Shown: positions 26,476 to 36,362 of the stretch, piece by piece
Layout: every line of letters begins with the position of its first letter
Position numbering within the stretch: position 1 is the stretch's first letter
DNA from: Candidatus Amoebophilus asiaticus 5a2
GTDB taxonomy: Bacteria > Bacteroidota > Bacteroidia > Cytophagales > Amoebophilaceae
Direction of reading: 5' to 3'
NCBI RefSeq assembly: GCF_000020565.1
Contig: NC_010830.1
Coordinates: 186,001-250,000 of the forward strand
DNA length: 64,000 bases
Notes under the pieces: model-generated
Databases searched by the model: none
What the model saw: only the letters and a program-made list of their open reading frames with translations
What the model was told of the DNA's origin: nothing
Program-made: the position numbers and the translations under genes

Positions 26476-28548
26476 ATGTACAGAAGATGTTTGATACTAT
26501 TTTGGGTAGCCAGCCTTTGTAAGCTAGTTATTGCCAAAGAAAAGCTTGATTTTGCTACCATCCTAGACACTGTTTATAAAAATCAAATAGACCAAATTAG
26601 CTATGAAACGCTAACAGAAAATTTATGGGATTCTTACCAACATCCCATTGATTTAAATAGCACTTCAAGAGAGGAAATAAAGCGTCTTCATATTTTATCT
26701 GAAGAACAACTAGAAAACTTTTTTGCCCATTTGTATAAAAATGGTGTGCTTGTTTCTATTTATGAACTACAAGCAATACCTGGATTAGATCTAGCTACTA
26801 TTGAGCGCCTTCTTCCTTTTGTAAAGGTAGAAGAGACTTATCCGCAACAAACGCAAGGACTTCAAGCTCTTTTTGGGGAAAGACCAACAACCTATGGATA
26901 TTGGCTAAGCCGTTATGAACGGATATTAGAATCTCAAAAAGGATACCAGTTCAACAAGAAGTCTGGTAAAATACCCTACCAAGGCTCGCCCCATAAAATA
27001 GTAACCCGTTTAAAATGGAAGCATCCTAACGGCTGGGGATTTGGCATAGCTGCTAGAAAGTACCCAGGAGAAGAATTCACATGGGACCATGCAAAAGAAC
27101 GATACGGGTTTGATAGCTGGTCTTCCTATCTATCTGTAGAAAATAAAAAATGGCTCAAAAAGCTTGTTATAGCAAACTATCAAGTAGGCTATGGGCAAGG
27201 GCTCGTAATCAATGCTGGCTTTAATATGGATAAGTCTGGGGAAACTATTCCTATTATTCGTGTTTCTAATGCAGGCATTAAACCTCATAGCTCTTTTAAT
27301 AATCAAGGATTTAGAGGAATTGCCGCTACTTTCAATTGGGGGCCTATGGAACAGAGTCTTTATTATGCTTATAATAGCTTAGATAGTAAAGTATTACAAG
27401 ATACCTCTACGGGTAAATATTATACAGAAGGTATTCAACGAAGTGGTCTACACAGAACGGAGCAAGAGATTTCCAAGAAAGCTCAAATATATGAGCAAGT
27501 TATGGGTAGTACTCTTGTGTATAAATTTAATAGAGAACAAGCAGAGTTAGGGCTTAATGCTGTTTATAGCCATTATGAAATTCCCATTCAGATTAATCCT
27601 AAGAAGCCATCTTATTATTTTTCTGGTAAGTACAACTTTAACGTAGGATTTTTTTATCGTTACTTATGGCGTAGTTTACATTTCTTTGGTGAAAATGCAT
27701 TTTCTAAAAGTGGTGGTAGTGCAAGTATACTAGGGGTTATAGCTAGCTTATCGTCCAATTTAGATATTTCTTTGTTATTACGACATTATAAACCTGATTT
27801 TCATAGTTTTTATGGAGATGCTTTTAGAGAAAATTCTAGTGGAAATTGTAATGAGCAAGGTATTTATATAGGTGTTGGTATACAACCTATTAAAAAAATA
27901 AGAATAAATGCTTATTATGACTATTTTAATTTCCCCCAACCGACCACTAGAATTGCTAAACCTTCTTCAGGTTATAGCTGGCTTACAAAAGCAACTTACC
28001 AAGTTAATAGAACTAACTTGGTAATTTTTCAGTATAGGGAGGTACGAAAGGATAAAAATGTACCTAAAGATAAATTATTATACCAGAAAGATGCTGAAAA
28101 CAAGGTTGCAACTTACAATAACAGAAAATATAAAACTCAGTTTAAACAACAACTTAATAAGTTTATAGACTTACACAGTGAAATACAAGCTAGTACCTAT
28201 AATTTTTTAAAGGAACTTACATGGGGATATGGTATAGCACAAAGCATAACTTACAAACTGAAGAGAGCTAGCTTTACTGGACAAATAGCTTGGTTTGATA
28301 CCGATTCTGATAATAGACTTTATTTACACGAAAAATCATCTTTGCATAGTAAAGCTATACCCAGCGTAAATAAAAAGGGGATCAAATATTATATGCTCGT
28401 AACATATAAACCTACTCCTAATTGGCGTATAGAGGCAAAGTATAGTATAACTTGGCATTTAGAGGAAACCTCTATAGGTAGTGGGCAAGAAGAGATAGAT
28501 GGAAATACAAAAAACACAGTTAGCCTACAATTAATTTATAGATTTTAA
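26476..28548 (+). CDS. Helix-hairpin-helix surface protein, probable outer-membrane barrel (intact parent copy)
   Basis: A ~690-residue exported protein. The ATG at 26476 gives a clean signal peptide (MYRRCLILFWVASLCKLVIA); an upstream TTG at 26449 is in frame but less likely. After the signal come two helix-hairpin-helix motifs: PIDLNSTSREEIKRLHILSE and LQAIPGLDLATIERLLPFV. The rest is a long series of alternating aromatic beta strands ending in VSLQLIYRF, which looks like an outer-membrane barrel. This architecture is common in Bacteroidota and its function is unknown. The left end of the 14.5-kb duplication lies inside it (27973); the part after that point recurs fused to a transposase fragment at 42483. 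It converges on the phosphoesterase gene eight bases away. Confidence 0.7.
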   Translation: MYRRCLILFWVASLCKLVIAKEKLDFATILDTVYKNQIDQISYETLTENLWDSYQHPIDLNSTSREEIKRLHILSEEQLENFFAHLYKNGVLVSIYELQAIPGLDLATIERLLPFVKVEETYPQQTQGLQALFGERPTTYGYWLSRYERILESQKGYQFNKKSGKIPYQGSPHKIVTRLKWKHPNGWGFGIAARKYPGEEFTWDHAKERYGFDSWSSYLSVENKKWLKKLVIANYQVGYGQGLVINAGFNMDKSGETIPIIRVSNAGIKPHSSFNNQGFRGIAATFNWGPMEQSLYYAYNSLDSKVLQDTSTGKYYTEGIQRSGLHRTEQEISKKAQIYEQVMGSTLVYKFNREQAELGLNAVYSHYEIPIQINPKKPSYYFSGKYNFNVGFFYRYLWRSLHFFGENAFSKSGGSASILGVIASLSSNLDISLLLRHYKPDFHSFYGDAFRENSSGNCNEQGIYIGVGIQPIKKIRINAYYDYFNFPQPTTRIAKPSSGYSWLTKATYQVNRTNLVIFQYREVRKDKNVPKDKLLYQKDAENKVATYNNRKYKTQFKQQLNKFIDLHSEIQASTYNFLKELTWGYGIAQSITYKLKRASFTGQIAWFDTDSDNRLYLHEKSSLHSKAIPSVNKKGIKYYMLVTYKPTPNWRIEAKYSITWHLEETSIGSGQEEIDGNTKNTVSLQLIYRF

Positions 28549-28556
28549 ACACTGAT

Positions 28557-29795
28557 TTACTCCTTTACAAGCTCTACAATAGTAATTTCAGGTAAAATAC
28601 CGATTCTACCTGGATAACCTAAATAACCAAACCCTCTATTAACATATAGATACTGGGCACCTTGCTGATATAATCCAGCCCATTGTTTGTATTGATATTG
28701 TACAGGGCTCCATTTAAATGTGCCTATTTCAATACCAAATTGAAACCCATGTGTATGACCTGCAAAGGTAATGTCTATATCACTAAATTTTGGTCGTACT
28801 TCCGCATCCCAGTGGCTAGGATCATGGGATAATAACAATTTTACAGGGATGTCTGCTGTACCCTGGTATGCTTGTACTAATTTACCATATTGTGAAAATT
28901 GTAGCCCCCAATTTTCTATCCCAATTATAGCCAATTTGTCAGCCCCTTCTGTAAGTATAATATGCTCATTAATGAGCAGCGTCCATCCCATTAGCTGATG
29001 CGCATTACGTAAATCTTGCAAATTCTTCTGTTTAGCTGTAATTGAAGGCCAAGGCACATAGTCTCCATAATCATGATTACCCAAAACAGAATAAATACCT
29101 AACGGTGCTTTTAACCTGCTAAAAATAGGAATATACTCTTTCACTTCATCGGCCGTATCATTTACCAGATCGCCGGTAAAGAAAATCACATCTGGCTTTT
29201 CACGTAGCAGCATATCCACGCCACCTGCTACTGCCTTTTTGTTAAAAAAGCTACCTGTGTGTATATCAGATAACTGACCAATCTTTAATCCGTGAAAAGC
29301 ATTAGGGAGATGCGGTAATTTTATACGTAATCTTCTTACCCTATAATCATGTGCGCCTACTAGTATACCATAGCTCAATGTGACTAGAGGCACTGTAGCG
29401 GCCAACATACCTGCTTTTGTCACCATAACCGATCTAGGCATTAGCGCACTATCTGTTATTGTATCATTAAAGAGGTAAGCTATTTTATATACCAACCATC
29501 TAGCTGATCTGGCAATATCATCTACAAAGAGGAAAGAAACACTAAAGAGCTTAGTAATGTATTTGATAAACCAAGCTGGAATGACCCTATACTTCACAAA
29601 ATTGTTTCTTAATCCCCATCTTAGCCACCCATAAGTCAGCACAGTTACGATTGTACTCGTAACAAAAATTCCATATAAGGTATAAATAATTACCCTACTA
29701 CTTGGCTGTAGAGGTGATGTAATAATTTTTAATCCTTGATAGAAATATATATCTATAAGTACTAAAAACAGAATAAAAAATAGGCCACGTTTCAT
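28557..29795 (-). CDS. Membrane-anchored metallophosphoesterase, copy 1
   Basis: A 412-residue protein with about four N-terminal membrane helices (~5-25, 35-57, 72-92, 125-147) and a C-terminal calcineurin-like phosphoesterase domain of the YkuE/YaeI type. The metal-binding motifs are complete: LSDIH (D177, H179), GDLVND (D209), GNHD (N240, H241), a later SHDP, and GHTHG. Relatives remove lipid-linked or nucleotide phosphates at the membrane; the substrate here is unknown. It converges on the helix-hairpin-helix gene with only eight bases between stops. Identical to the copy at 43067. Confidence 0.85.
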   Translation of the reverse strand: MKRGLFFILFLVLIDIYFYQGLKIITSPLQPSSRVIIYTLYGIFVTSTIVTVLTYGWLRWGLRNNFVKYRVIPAWFIKYITKLFSVSFLFVDDIARSARWLVYKIAYLFNDTITDSALMPRSVMVTKAGMLAATVPLVTLSYGILVGAHDYRVRRLRIKLPHLPNAFHGLKIGQLSDIHTGSFFNKKAVAGGVDMLLREKPDVIFFTGDLVNDTADEVKEYIPIFSRLKAPLGIYSVLGNHDYGDYVPWPSITAKQKNLQDLRNAHQLMGWTLLINEHIILTEGADKLAIIGIENWGLQFSQYGKLVQAYQGTADIPVKLLLSHDPSHWDAEVRPKFSDIDITFAGHTHGFQFGIEIGTFKWSPVQYQYKQWAGLYQQGAQYLYVNRGFGYLGYPGRIGILPEITIVELVKE

Positions 29796-30153
29796 GAGTA
29801 GAGATAAAAGAAAAAGAGTATTAATGTAAATATGATGTATTTGCTTATTATCTACAAAGCATCAGTGAAGATTTTGTAAAACCTCAAAAATTTATCCATA
29901 GGTTTATTTAAGTGTAACCAGGTAATAGTCTAGATAATCCTTGATAAAGTAAAACCTAAAAAATTACCTCTTAGCCAACTCTCTAGCTAAAATAACTTTA
30001 ATTAGTAAAATAGAAATGAGAAAGCTGTTATCTTAGCTCTTATAAATACTTGTCCATTAATTAGTATACATACCAAAAATATTATGAATGGATAGTTATT
30101 ATAACTTAGCAGTTAAGAAATTACATTCCCCAATACTATATTTAAGCATAAGC
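29796..30153. other. Gene-free stretch, 358 bp (copy 1)
   Basis: AT-rich spacer between oppF and the phosphoesterase gene, both on the minus strand. No frame, RNA or strong terminator is seen. The same sequence recurs at 44306-44663. Confidence 0.6.
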
Positions 30154-31152
30154 TTACCCATTGCTGTCTTTTACTGGATGATAGCACCTAAACCAATGCT
30201 GTTCATTTAAATGAGTTTTCTCTGGATATACTTCTTGGCATATAGAAGTAGCCTTCCAACACCTAGGATGAAAATGACAACCTGTGGGAGGAGAAATAGG
30301 ACTAGGGACATCTCCTTTTAAAATAATGCGTTCTTTTCTATGGTTGGGGTCTGGAATAGGAATAGCAGAAAGTAAGGCTTTTGTATAAGGATGTTTAGGA
30401 TTCCTGTATATATCTTCAGCTACTGCCTTTTCTACGATTTTCCCTAAGTACATTACTGCCACTTGATGAGAGATAAACTCTACTACCTTAAGGTCATGTG
30501 CTATAAAAAGGTAGGTAAGCCCTAACTCTTGTTGTAAATCCATTAGGAGGTTAATAACCTGTGCTTGTATGGATACATCTAAGGCAGATACTGATTCATC
30601 ACAAACAATAAATTGCGGTTTTACAGCTAATGCTCGTGCTATACAGATACGCTGACGCTGGCCACCGGAAAACTCATGTGGATATTTGTTAAGTGCTTCT
30701 TTAGGTAATTGCACATAATCTAATAGCTCATACAGCCGTTTATTTTTTTCTTCAAGCGTAGTATATAACCCATGAATTTTAAGTGGTTCTGTAAGAATGG
30801 CATTAACAGTCATTCTAGGGTTCAGTGAAGCATAAGGGTCCTGAAATATAAGCTGTATCTTTTGCCTTATAGCCCGCATATCCCTTGTATTAAGCTGGGT
30901 AATATCTACACCATCAAAAATAATTTGCCCTGCACTAGGCTCTATTAACCTAAGCAATGTTTTCCCTAGCGTTGATTTACCACACCCAGACTCTCCTACA
31001 AGCCCTAATGTTTCACCCCTTTTAATACTAAAGCTTACATTATCTACCGCATGTACTGCCCCTACTGGCTTGTTAAGTATACCACCCCTTATAGGGAAAT
31101 ATTTAGATAAGTTCTTAACTTCTAATAAAATCTCATTTTCAGATGCTAACAT
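30154..31152 (-). CDS. oppF: Oligo/dipeptide ABC transporter ATPase, OppF/DppF type, copy 1
   Basis: A 332-residue ABC ATPase that powers peptide uptake with OppD. Walker A is GESGCGKS (53-60), the signature FSGGQ (161-165), and Walker B ends in CDE (184-186), where the usual ADE/CDE glutamate is intact. The C-terminal oligopeptide domain has KHPYTKALLSAIP and a cysteine-containing GCHFHPRCWKATSIC stretch typical of OppD/F. It follows oppD by eight bases. Identical to the copy at 44664. Confidence 0.93.
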   Translation of the reverse strand: MLASENEILLEVKNLSKYFPIRGGILNKPVGAVHAVDNVSFSIKRGETLGLVGESGCGKSTLGKTLLRLIEPSAGQIIFDGVDITQLNTRDMRAIRQKIQLIFQDPYASLNPRMTVNAILTEPLKIHGLYTTLEEKNKRLYELLDYVQLPKEALNKYPHEFSGGQRQRICIARALAVKPQFIVCDESVSALDVSIQAQVINLLMDLQQELGLTYLFIAHDLKVVEFISHQVAVMYLGKIVEKAVAEDIYRNPKHPYTKALLSAIPIPDPNHRKERIILKGDVPSPISPPTGCHFHPRCWKATSICQEVYPEKTHLNEQHWFRCYHPVKDSNG

Positions 31153-31160
31153 AATAGTAC

Positions 31161-32165
31161 CTATTTAGATGCAATATCGTTTAAAGGATGAAAACAAGCA
31201 GCCAGATGAGCTGGAGCTTTTTCTTCTAAAGGAGGAGTACCTTTTTCTCCTTTACAGTCTGCCTGGACGTTGTAACAACGGTCTTGAAAACTGCAGCCTA
31301 AAGGAAGTTTGTTTAAAGCAGGTACGGTACCCTTAATGGTTTCTAAACGGCGCTGCGTATGATCTTTCCCAACCTCTAATGAAGGGATGGATGCTAGTAG
31401 CCCTCGTGTGTAAGGATGTTTAGGACAAGAAAATAAATCCTGTACAGATGCCTGTTCTACTATTCTGCCACCATACATAACAGCTACTTCATGACACATC
31501 TCAGCTACTACTCCTAAATCATGAGTGATTAATATAATACCCATGTTAAGTTCTTCTTGCAGATTAACCATTAATTCTAATATTTGAGCTTGTATGGTTA
31601 CATCTAAAGCTGTCGTAGGCTCATCTGCAATTAATACAGACGGCTTACTAGACAAAGCCATAGCTATCATAATTCTCTGTCGCATTCCACCAGACAGTTG
31701 ATGTGGATACTCATATATTCTTTTCTCAGGAGCTGGAATACCCACTAGCTTCAAAAGCTCTATAGTCTGTTCTTTTGCATCTTTAAAAGACATTCTCTGA
31801 TGAAGGGTTAAAGCTTCTTTGATCTGATATCCAACAGTAAATACTGGATTAAGAGAGGTCATAGGCTCTTGAAAAATCATACCTATCTTATTTCCCCTTA
31901 TAGCACGCATTTCTTTATCTGACAGTTGCAATAAATCTTTATCTTCAAAAAAGATATTGCCCCCAACGATTTTACCTATAGGCGGAGCAATCAGGCGCAT
32001 GATAGAAAGTGCAGTCATGGACTTACCGGATCCTGACTCTCCTACAATACCTAATGTTTTACCCTTATATATCTCAAAAGAGACATCATTGACAGGTTTT
32101 ATCAATCCTTGTTCAGTATTGAACTGGGTAACTAAATTTTTTACAGTTAAAATTCTTTCAAACAT
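31161..32165 (-). CDS. oppD: Oligo/dipeptide ABC transporter ATPase, OppD/DppD type, copy 1
   Basis: A 334-residue ABC ATPase, partner of OppF. Walker A GESGSGKS (42-49), signature LSGGM (157-161), Walker B glutamate in ADEPTTALD (181-182), and a C-terminal KHPYTRGLLASIP plus GCSFQDRC cysteine motif. It begins three bases after oppC. All catalytic motifs are intact. Identical to 45671-46675. Confidence 0.93.
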   Translation of the reverse strand: MFERILTVKNLVTQFNTEQGLIKPVNDVSFEIYKGKTLGIVGESGSGKSMTALSIMRLIAPPIGKIVGGNIFFEDKDLLQLSDKEMRAIRGNKIGMIFQEPMTSLNPVFTVGYQIKEALTLHQRMSFKDAKEQTIELLKLVGIPAPEKRIYEYPHQLSGGMRQRIMIAMALSSKPSVLIADEPTTALDVTIQAQILELMVNLQEELNMGIILITHDLGVVAEMCHEVAVMYGGRIVEQASVQDLFSCPKHPYTRGLLASIPSLEVGKDHTQRRLETIKGTVPALNKLPLGCSFQDRCYNVQADCKGEKGTPPLEEKAPAHLAACFHPLNDIASK

Positions 32166-32168
32166 GAC

Positions 32169-33029
32169 TTATTTTCCTCTTAGTTTAGGGTCTAACGCAT
32201 CTCGTAGTGCATCGCTAAGGATATTAAAAGCTAGCACTATTAGAAACATGGCTACAGTAGCAAAAGCAATTTCCCACCAAACACCTTGCATAAGCTCTAC
32301 TTTAGCATCATTAATCATTACACCCCAACTAGGGCTATTCTGTACTCCTAATCCTAAATATGAAAGGATTACCTCTGATTTAATGGCAATCTGAAATATA
32401 CCTGAGAACTGGATAATAACTATATGAAGGACATTAGGTAAAATATGCCACCATAACTTACTAACATGGCTAGCACCAATTGCAGTGGCTGCCTGTACAT
32501 ACTCCCTATCCTTATGTTTGATTACTTCTCCTCTAATCAAGCGACAAAGTTCCACCCAGTTAGTCATGCCCAAAGCTATATATATAGCGAGAATTCCTTT
32601 TCCTAAAATAAAAGTAAGCGATATAAGGAGCATGATATTTGGAATTGAGGCCATGGTACTACATAACCAAACAATCATTTCATCTACTACCCCACCAAAG
32701 TAACCCCCTATAGCTCCTAATACTACGCCAATTAAAATAGCTATCATACTTACTACAAACCCAACATTCATAGCAACTTGTGCTCCCTTGATGATTTTTC
32801 TTAAAACACTTCTCCCAAAAATATCTGTACCAAACCAATGTTGAATATTAGGTGCTTCATAGGAAGTTCCCACTTCCTGGCTCCAGTTTGCGGCTATAAT
32901 ACCACAGTATGCTAGCAGTGCCACTACAGCATAAATTAACACAATGATTAAAGCTGCTGTAGTAAGCTTACTTTTAGCCATTCTACGAAGGGTTTCTAAC
33001 CAAATAGATTGTGTCAAGGTTTGGTTCAT
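32169..33029 (-). CDS. oppC: Peptide ABC transporter permease, OppC/DppC type, copy 1
   Basis: A membrane permease of ~286 residues with six helices. The N-terminal OppC segment (SIWLETLRRMAKSKL) precedes helix 1; GTDIFGRSVLRKIIKGAQVA is the OppC hallmark, and the coupling helix EYVQAATAIGASHVSKLWWH contacts the ATPases. The frame is open to a TTG at 33071, which would overlap oppB by 26 bases; the ATG at 33029 fits the family better. Identical to 46679-47539. Confidence 0.92.
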   Translation of the reverse strand: MNQTLTQSIWLETLRRMAKSKLTTAALIIVLIYAVVALLAYCGIIAANWSQEVGTSYEAPNIQHWFGTDIFGRSVLRKIIKGAQVAMNVGFVVSMIAILIGVVLGAIGGYFGGVVDEMIVWLCSTMASIPNIMLLISLTFILGKGILAIYIALGMTNWVELCRLIRGEVIKHKDREYVQAATAIGASHVSKLWWHILPNVLHIVIIQFSGIFQIAIKSEVILSYLGLGVQNSPSWGVMINDAKVELMQGVWWEIAFATVAMFLIVLAFNILSDALRDALDPKLRGK

Positions 33030-33045
33030 GTTCAATGTTGATTGG

Positions 33046-33987
33046 TTAAGATAATTTGATGCGAGGATCAACCACAGTATATAGTATATCTGTGATTACA
33101 TTAAAAATAACATAGAATATTGCTGAAAGTATAGTAATAGCCTTTATTACAGGGAAATCAGCATTATTAATAGCATTAATGGTAATTCCTCCTAAGCCTG
33201 GTATACCGAAAAAACTTTCTACTAGCAAAGTACCTAATAGCCAAGAAGGAAGTTGCGTAATTAAATTAGTTATAATAGGTATCATGACATTTTTAAGTAC
33301 ATGCTTAAAAAGTACTAGGCCTTCTGGTAATCCTTTAGCACGAGCCGTGCGTACATAATCTTGGTACATTTCATCTAAAATTACCGTTCTATAGAACCTT
33401 AGATCAGAGCCAACACTCAAGAGTACCAATATAAAGCAAGGCAATGCAATATAAGGTATACAAGCTGGGAAACCATGCTCATAACCCGCTATTTCAAACC
33501 ACCCTAACTTATAAGCAAAAAACCACTGGCTAAACAAGATATAAGCCAAGCCAGAAATACTCATCATAATAATGCTCAACAATACTAATCCCCTATCTAG
33601 CGCTCTACCTCTGAAAAAAGCTGCCACTAAAGCCATGGATATAGCTAAGGCATTTGTAATGAGTATAGATGGGACTACTAGCGTAAGAGAAACACAAGTA
33701 CCAGCCTTAATCATAGGTATAATTTGTTGTCGGCTAGCCCATGATCTTCCAAAATCCAAGCTAAAAGCAGATTTTACAATATCTATGTACTGCATAAACC
33801 AATGCTTATCTAATCCTAATTCATGTCGTAATTCTGCCATCTGTTTGGCAGTAGCATGCTTCCCCAATAATACAGCTGTAGGGTCACCTGCTACTATATT
33901 AAACATTAAAAAGACAAGCAAACATACACCCAACAGTATAGGTATAACATATAGCAAACGTCTAATAATATAATTATATATGCCCAT
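33046..33987 (-). CDS. oppB: Peptide ABC transporter permease, OppB/DppB type, copy 1
   Basis: A 313-residue permease with six helices. MGIYNYIIRRLLYVIPILLG and VAGDPTAVLLGKHATAKQMA open the protein as in OppB/DppB; DYVRTARAKGLPEGLVLFKH is the EAA-like coupling loop, and FFGIPGLGGITINAI follows. It is separated from oppA by an unusual 608-bp gap but is otherwise intact. Identical to 47556-48497. Confidence 0.92.
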   Translation of the reverse strand: MGIYNYIIRRLLYVIPILLGVCLLVFLMFNIVAGDPTAVLLGKHATAKQMAELRHELGLDKHWFMQYIDIVKSAFSLDFGRSWASRQQIIPMIKAGTCVSLTLVVPSILITNALAISMALVAAFFRGRALDRGLVLLSIIMMSISGLAYILFSQWFFAYKLGWFEIAGYEHGFPACIPYIALPCFILVLLSVGSDLRFYRTVILDEMYQDYVRTARAKGLPEGLVLFKHVLKNVMIPIITNLITQLPSWLLGTLLVESFFGIPGLGGITINAINNADFPVIKAITILSAIFYVIFNVITDILYTVVDPRIKLS

Positions 33988-34595
33988 GAATATTTGGTTA
34001 TTATTGTAGCTTAGGAAACAAATTTTAATTTTTGTACTAACCTAATATATACTTCTTTCCTATACTGCTAGCACATAGTGTATGGGGACAAATTTTTACC
34101 CATTCTTAAGGAAAATGAGATGAGTAAATACACTCGATAACATTCACCATAAGCACTTTTCCCATAGCTACTATTATATTTAATTACTTATCAAGCGAAA
34201 TTTTAGCAAGTTCAATTAATACAACTACAGCTTTTTTATATACATCAGATAATATAACAGTCAACTCATAATCTTGGCTTTTGAGTAGAAGATAAACTTA
34301 AGTGCTGCATGATATTAGCAGTTACCAACAACTTTACTAAGCTTGTGCGCTGCCTATATTTTATATAAATCCATACCCCTATAACAACCAACAAGTTGTC
34401 ACATCTTTAATAAGTTTTTACATAGTTAACGACTATAAGATAATGGATAGCCTGCTCGCAATTATAGCCATCTTACTCATATAAGTAAGATGGCTAATGT
34501 TTTTTTAAAGCATTTCTAAGTTATCTACAAAATGATGCCTTTAACAAGATATGCCATCATATAGAATCAGTTTTCCCTTTATTATAACTTAGAAG
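33988..34595. other. Gene-free stretch, 608 bp between oppA and oppB (copy 1)
   Basis: No reading frame or recognisable gene remnant is seen in either strand. It does contain a strong hairpin (34465-34496). Peptide-transport genes are usually tightly packed, so this gap may hold a decayed gene or the promoter of oppBCDF. The same sequence recurs at 48498-49105. Confidence 0.55.
34465..34510 (+). terminator. Strong hairpin followed by T-run (copy 1)
   Basis: A perfect 13-bp stem, TAGCCATCTTACT pairing across a 6-nt loop (34465-34477 and 34484-34496), then ATG and seven T on the plus strand. It has the form of a plus-strand rho-independent terminator, yet no plus-strand gene lies upstream of it. 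On the minus strand, the direction of the opp genes, it has no T-run and could act as an mRNA 3'-end protector between oppA and oppB. Also at 48975-49020. Confidence 0.5.
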
Positions 34596-36362
34596 CTAAT
34601 TGTTTTTTTGTTCTAAATCTATATCAAAATATTGTTCTGTGCCATAATGGAAGTTAGACCAACAGTAGTTCTTGACCCACCCATGCTGCAAACCAGTATG
34701 GGGAAAATGTACAGTACAAATAAAAGGTGTCTTTTCAGCTATCATTTCATTAAGCTGTTCATAAAGCCTAGTTCTTTCAGGAGAATCTAGCATAGCTACA
34801 GCCTTTTCATATAAAGCATCATAAGCAGAGTCGTTTAAATTAGATCCAATGCCACCTGGTTGGTAAGGACCATACAGGAGCATGAAGAAATTTTGTGCGT
34901 CTGGGTAATCTGCACTCCAAGAAATACTATGTAGCATGGTAGCTTGATTATTAATTTTTTTTATTAATTCTGGAAAAATATTTCCGACTACTTTAATACG
35001 TACGCCTATTTTAGCCATGCATTTCTGAAAAAATTCTCCTTTTAATCTTAGTTCGGCATCAGGCCCCGCATCTAGTGTAAGCTCAGGCAATCCTTTGCCT
35101 TCAGGATAACCTGCCTCTGCTAAATATTGTTTAGCTTTTTCAATATCATAGATACCATAAGGATTTATATAATCTTCTCTGTAGCCAGCTAGCCCAGGAG
35201 GAACAGTTGATTGTGCTACTACTGCTGTATTATTATGAAACAATTTATTATAACCTTCTTTGTCAAATGCTAATGCCATAGCTTGCCGAAGCTTAAGATT
35301 ATCTTTAAATAAAGGATTAGCACAGTTCATAACAACATAAGTAGTACTTAATTCAGCTACGCTATATAGGTTAATGCCTTTTTCTTTAAGATCAGGAATT
35401 AACTCACCGTTTCGCACTACATCTAAGGCAATTTTATCTTTAGTAATATCAATTATATCTAAATCACCCTTTTTAAATTTAAGCCATTTAGGTTGTGCCT
35501 CAGTAAGGATATAAGTAACTATTTTGTCTACAAAAGGCAACTGCTTCCCAGCATAAGCTAGCATATGTTTATATTCTTCTATAGATTCACTAGGGAAACG
35601 TTTATCTCTAAAAGTAGGGTTTTTGCGGTATACTAGCTTACTATCTTGTGGATTAAAAGCTTCTAACATAAAAGCTCCTGTTCCTACAGGATGATTAGTA
35701 AACTCCATACCATAATGCTCTACTGCTTCACGAGGAACCACGTAACATCCCGACATACCTAAAAAGTATAGAAATTGTGGATTAGGTCTTGTTAAAGTGA
35801 ACTGCAGTGTATAGCGGTCTATAGCTTTTACTCCCTCTATTTCTTCGTCATAATTGGCCTGTATAGCATCGGCATATCTTTCTCTCCATGCATTAACTTC
35901 CTTTAGATTGTTATTGATTAGCCAAAAGTTCTTTGCTTGAAGCTTAGGATCAGCTAACCTTTTAAAAGAATATACAAAATCATGCGCCGTCAGTTCTCTC
36001 CCTTTACCATTAGGAAAGCAAGGGTTGTCATGAAACTTTACACCTCGTCTAATTTTAAAGGTATAAACCAGCTGGTCTGCTGACACTTCAGGCATTTCTT
36101 CCGCTAGATTAGGAGTTAGCTCGAATGGCTTTTTAAGGTAATGAAATTCTAACAGACCTTCATAAACTTTAGCTACTTCTCTATTAGAATAATGGTCTTC
36201 AGCTTGGGCAGGATCTAATGTTTTAATCTGTGCCTCATTAGCTGTATACAATACTTTTTCTGTTACTTTAGGTGAGGAGTCTTTCTTGCTTTTCAAATAA
36301 GCCCATAGCGCAAGAAGCATTAAAATAAGTGCTGCAATTCGAATAAGATTTTTCATATGCAT
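34596..36362 (-). CDS. oppA: Peptide-binding protein of the ABC transporter, OppA/DppA type, copy 1
   Basis: A 588-residue SBP family 5 protein. It starts with one hydrophobic helix (~8-24) without a lipobox cysteine, so it is probably anchored by that helix rather than by lipid. The family pattern follows: KTLDPAQAEDHYS, EGLLEF, a TFKIRRGVKFHDN (~107-119), a LTAHDFVYSFKR, and later LRQAMALAFDKEGYNKLFHN. It captures peptides in the periplasm for OppBCDF. ATG at 36362 (a second ATG two codons on). Identical to 49106-50872. Confidence 0.92.
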   Translation of the reverse strand: MHMKNLIRIAALILMLLALWAYLKSKKDSSPKVTEKVLYTANEAQIKTLDPAQAEDHYSNREVAKVYEGLLEFHYLKKPFELTPNLAEEMPEVSADQLVYTFKIRRGVKFHDNPCFPNGKGRELTAHDFVYSFKRLADPKLQAKNFWLINNNLKEVNAWRERYADAIQANYDEEIEGVKAIDRYTLQFTLTRPNPQFLYFLGMSGCYVVPREAVEHYGMEFTNHPVGTGAFMLEAFNPQDSKLVYRKNPTFRDKRFPSESIEEYKHMLAYAGKQLPFVDKIVTYILTEAQPKWLKFKKGDLDIIDITKDKIALDVVRNGELIPDLKEKGINLYSVAELSTTYVVMNCANPLFKDNLKLRQAMALAFDKEGYNKLFHNNTAVVAQSTVPPGLAGYREDYINPYGIYDIEKAKQYLAEAGYPEGKGLPELTLDAGPDAELRLKGEFFQKCMAKIGVRIKVVGNIFPELIKKINNQATMLHSISWSADYPDAQNFFMLLYGPYQPGGIGSNLNDSAYDALYEKAVAMLDSPERTRLYEQLNEMIAEKTPFICTVHFPHTGLQHGWVKNYCWSNFHYGTEQYFDIDLEQKNN

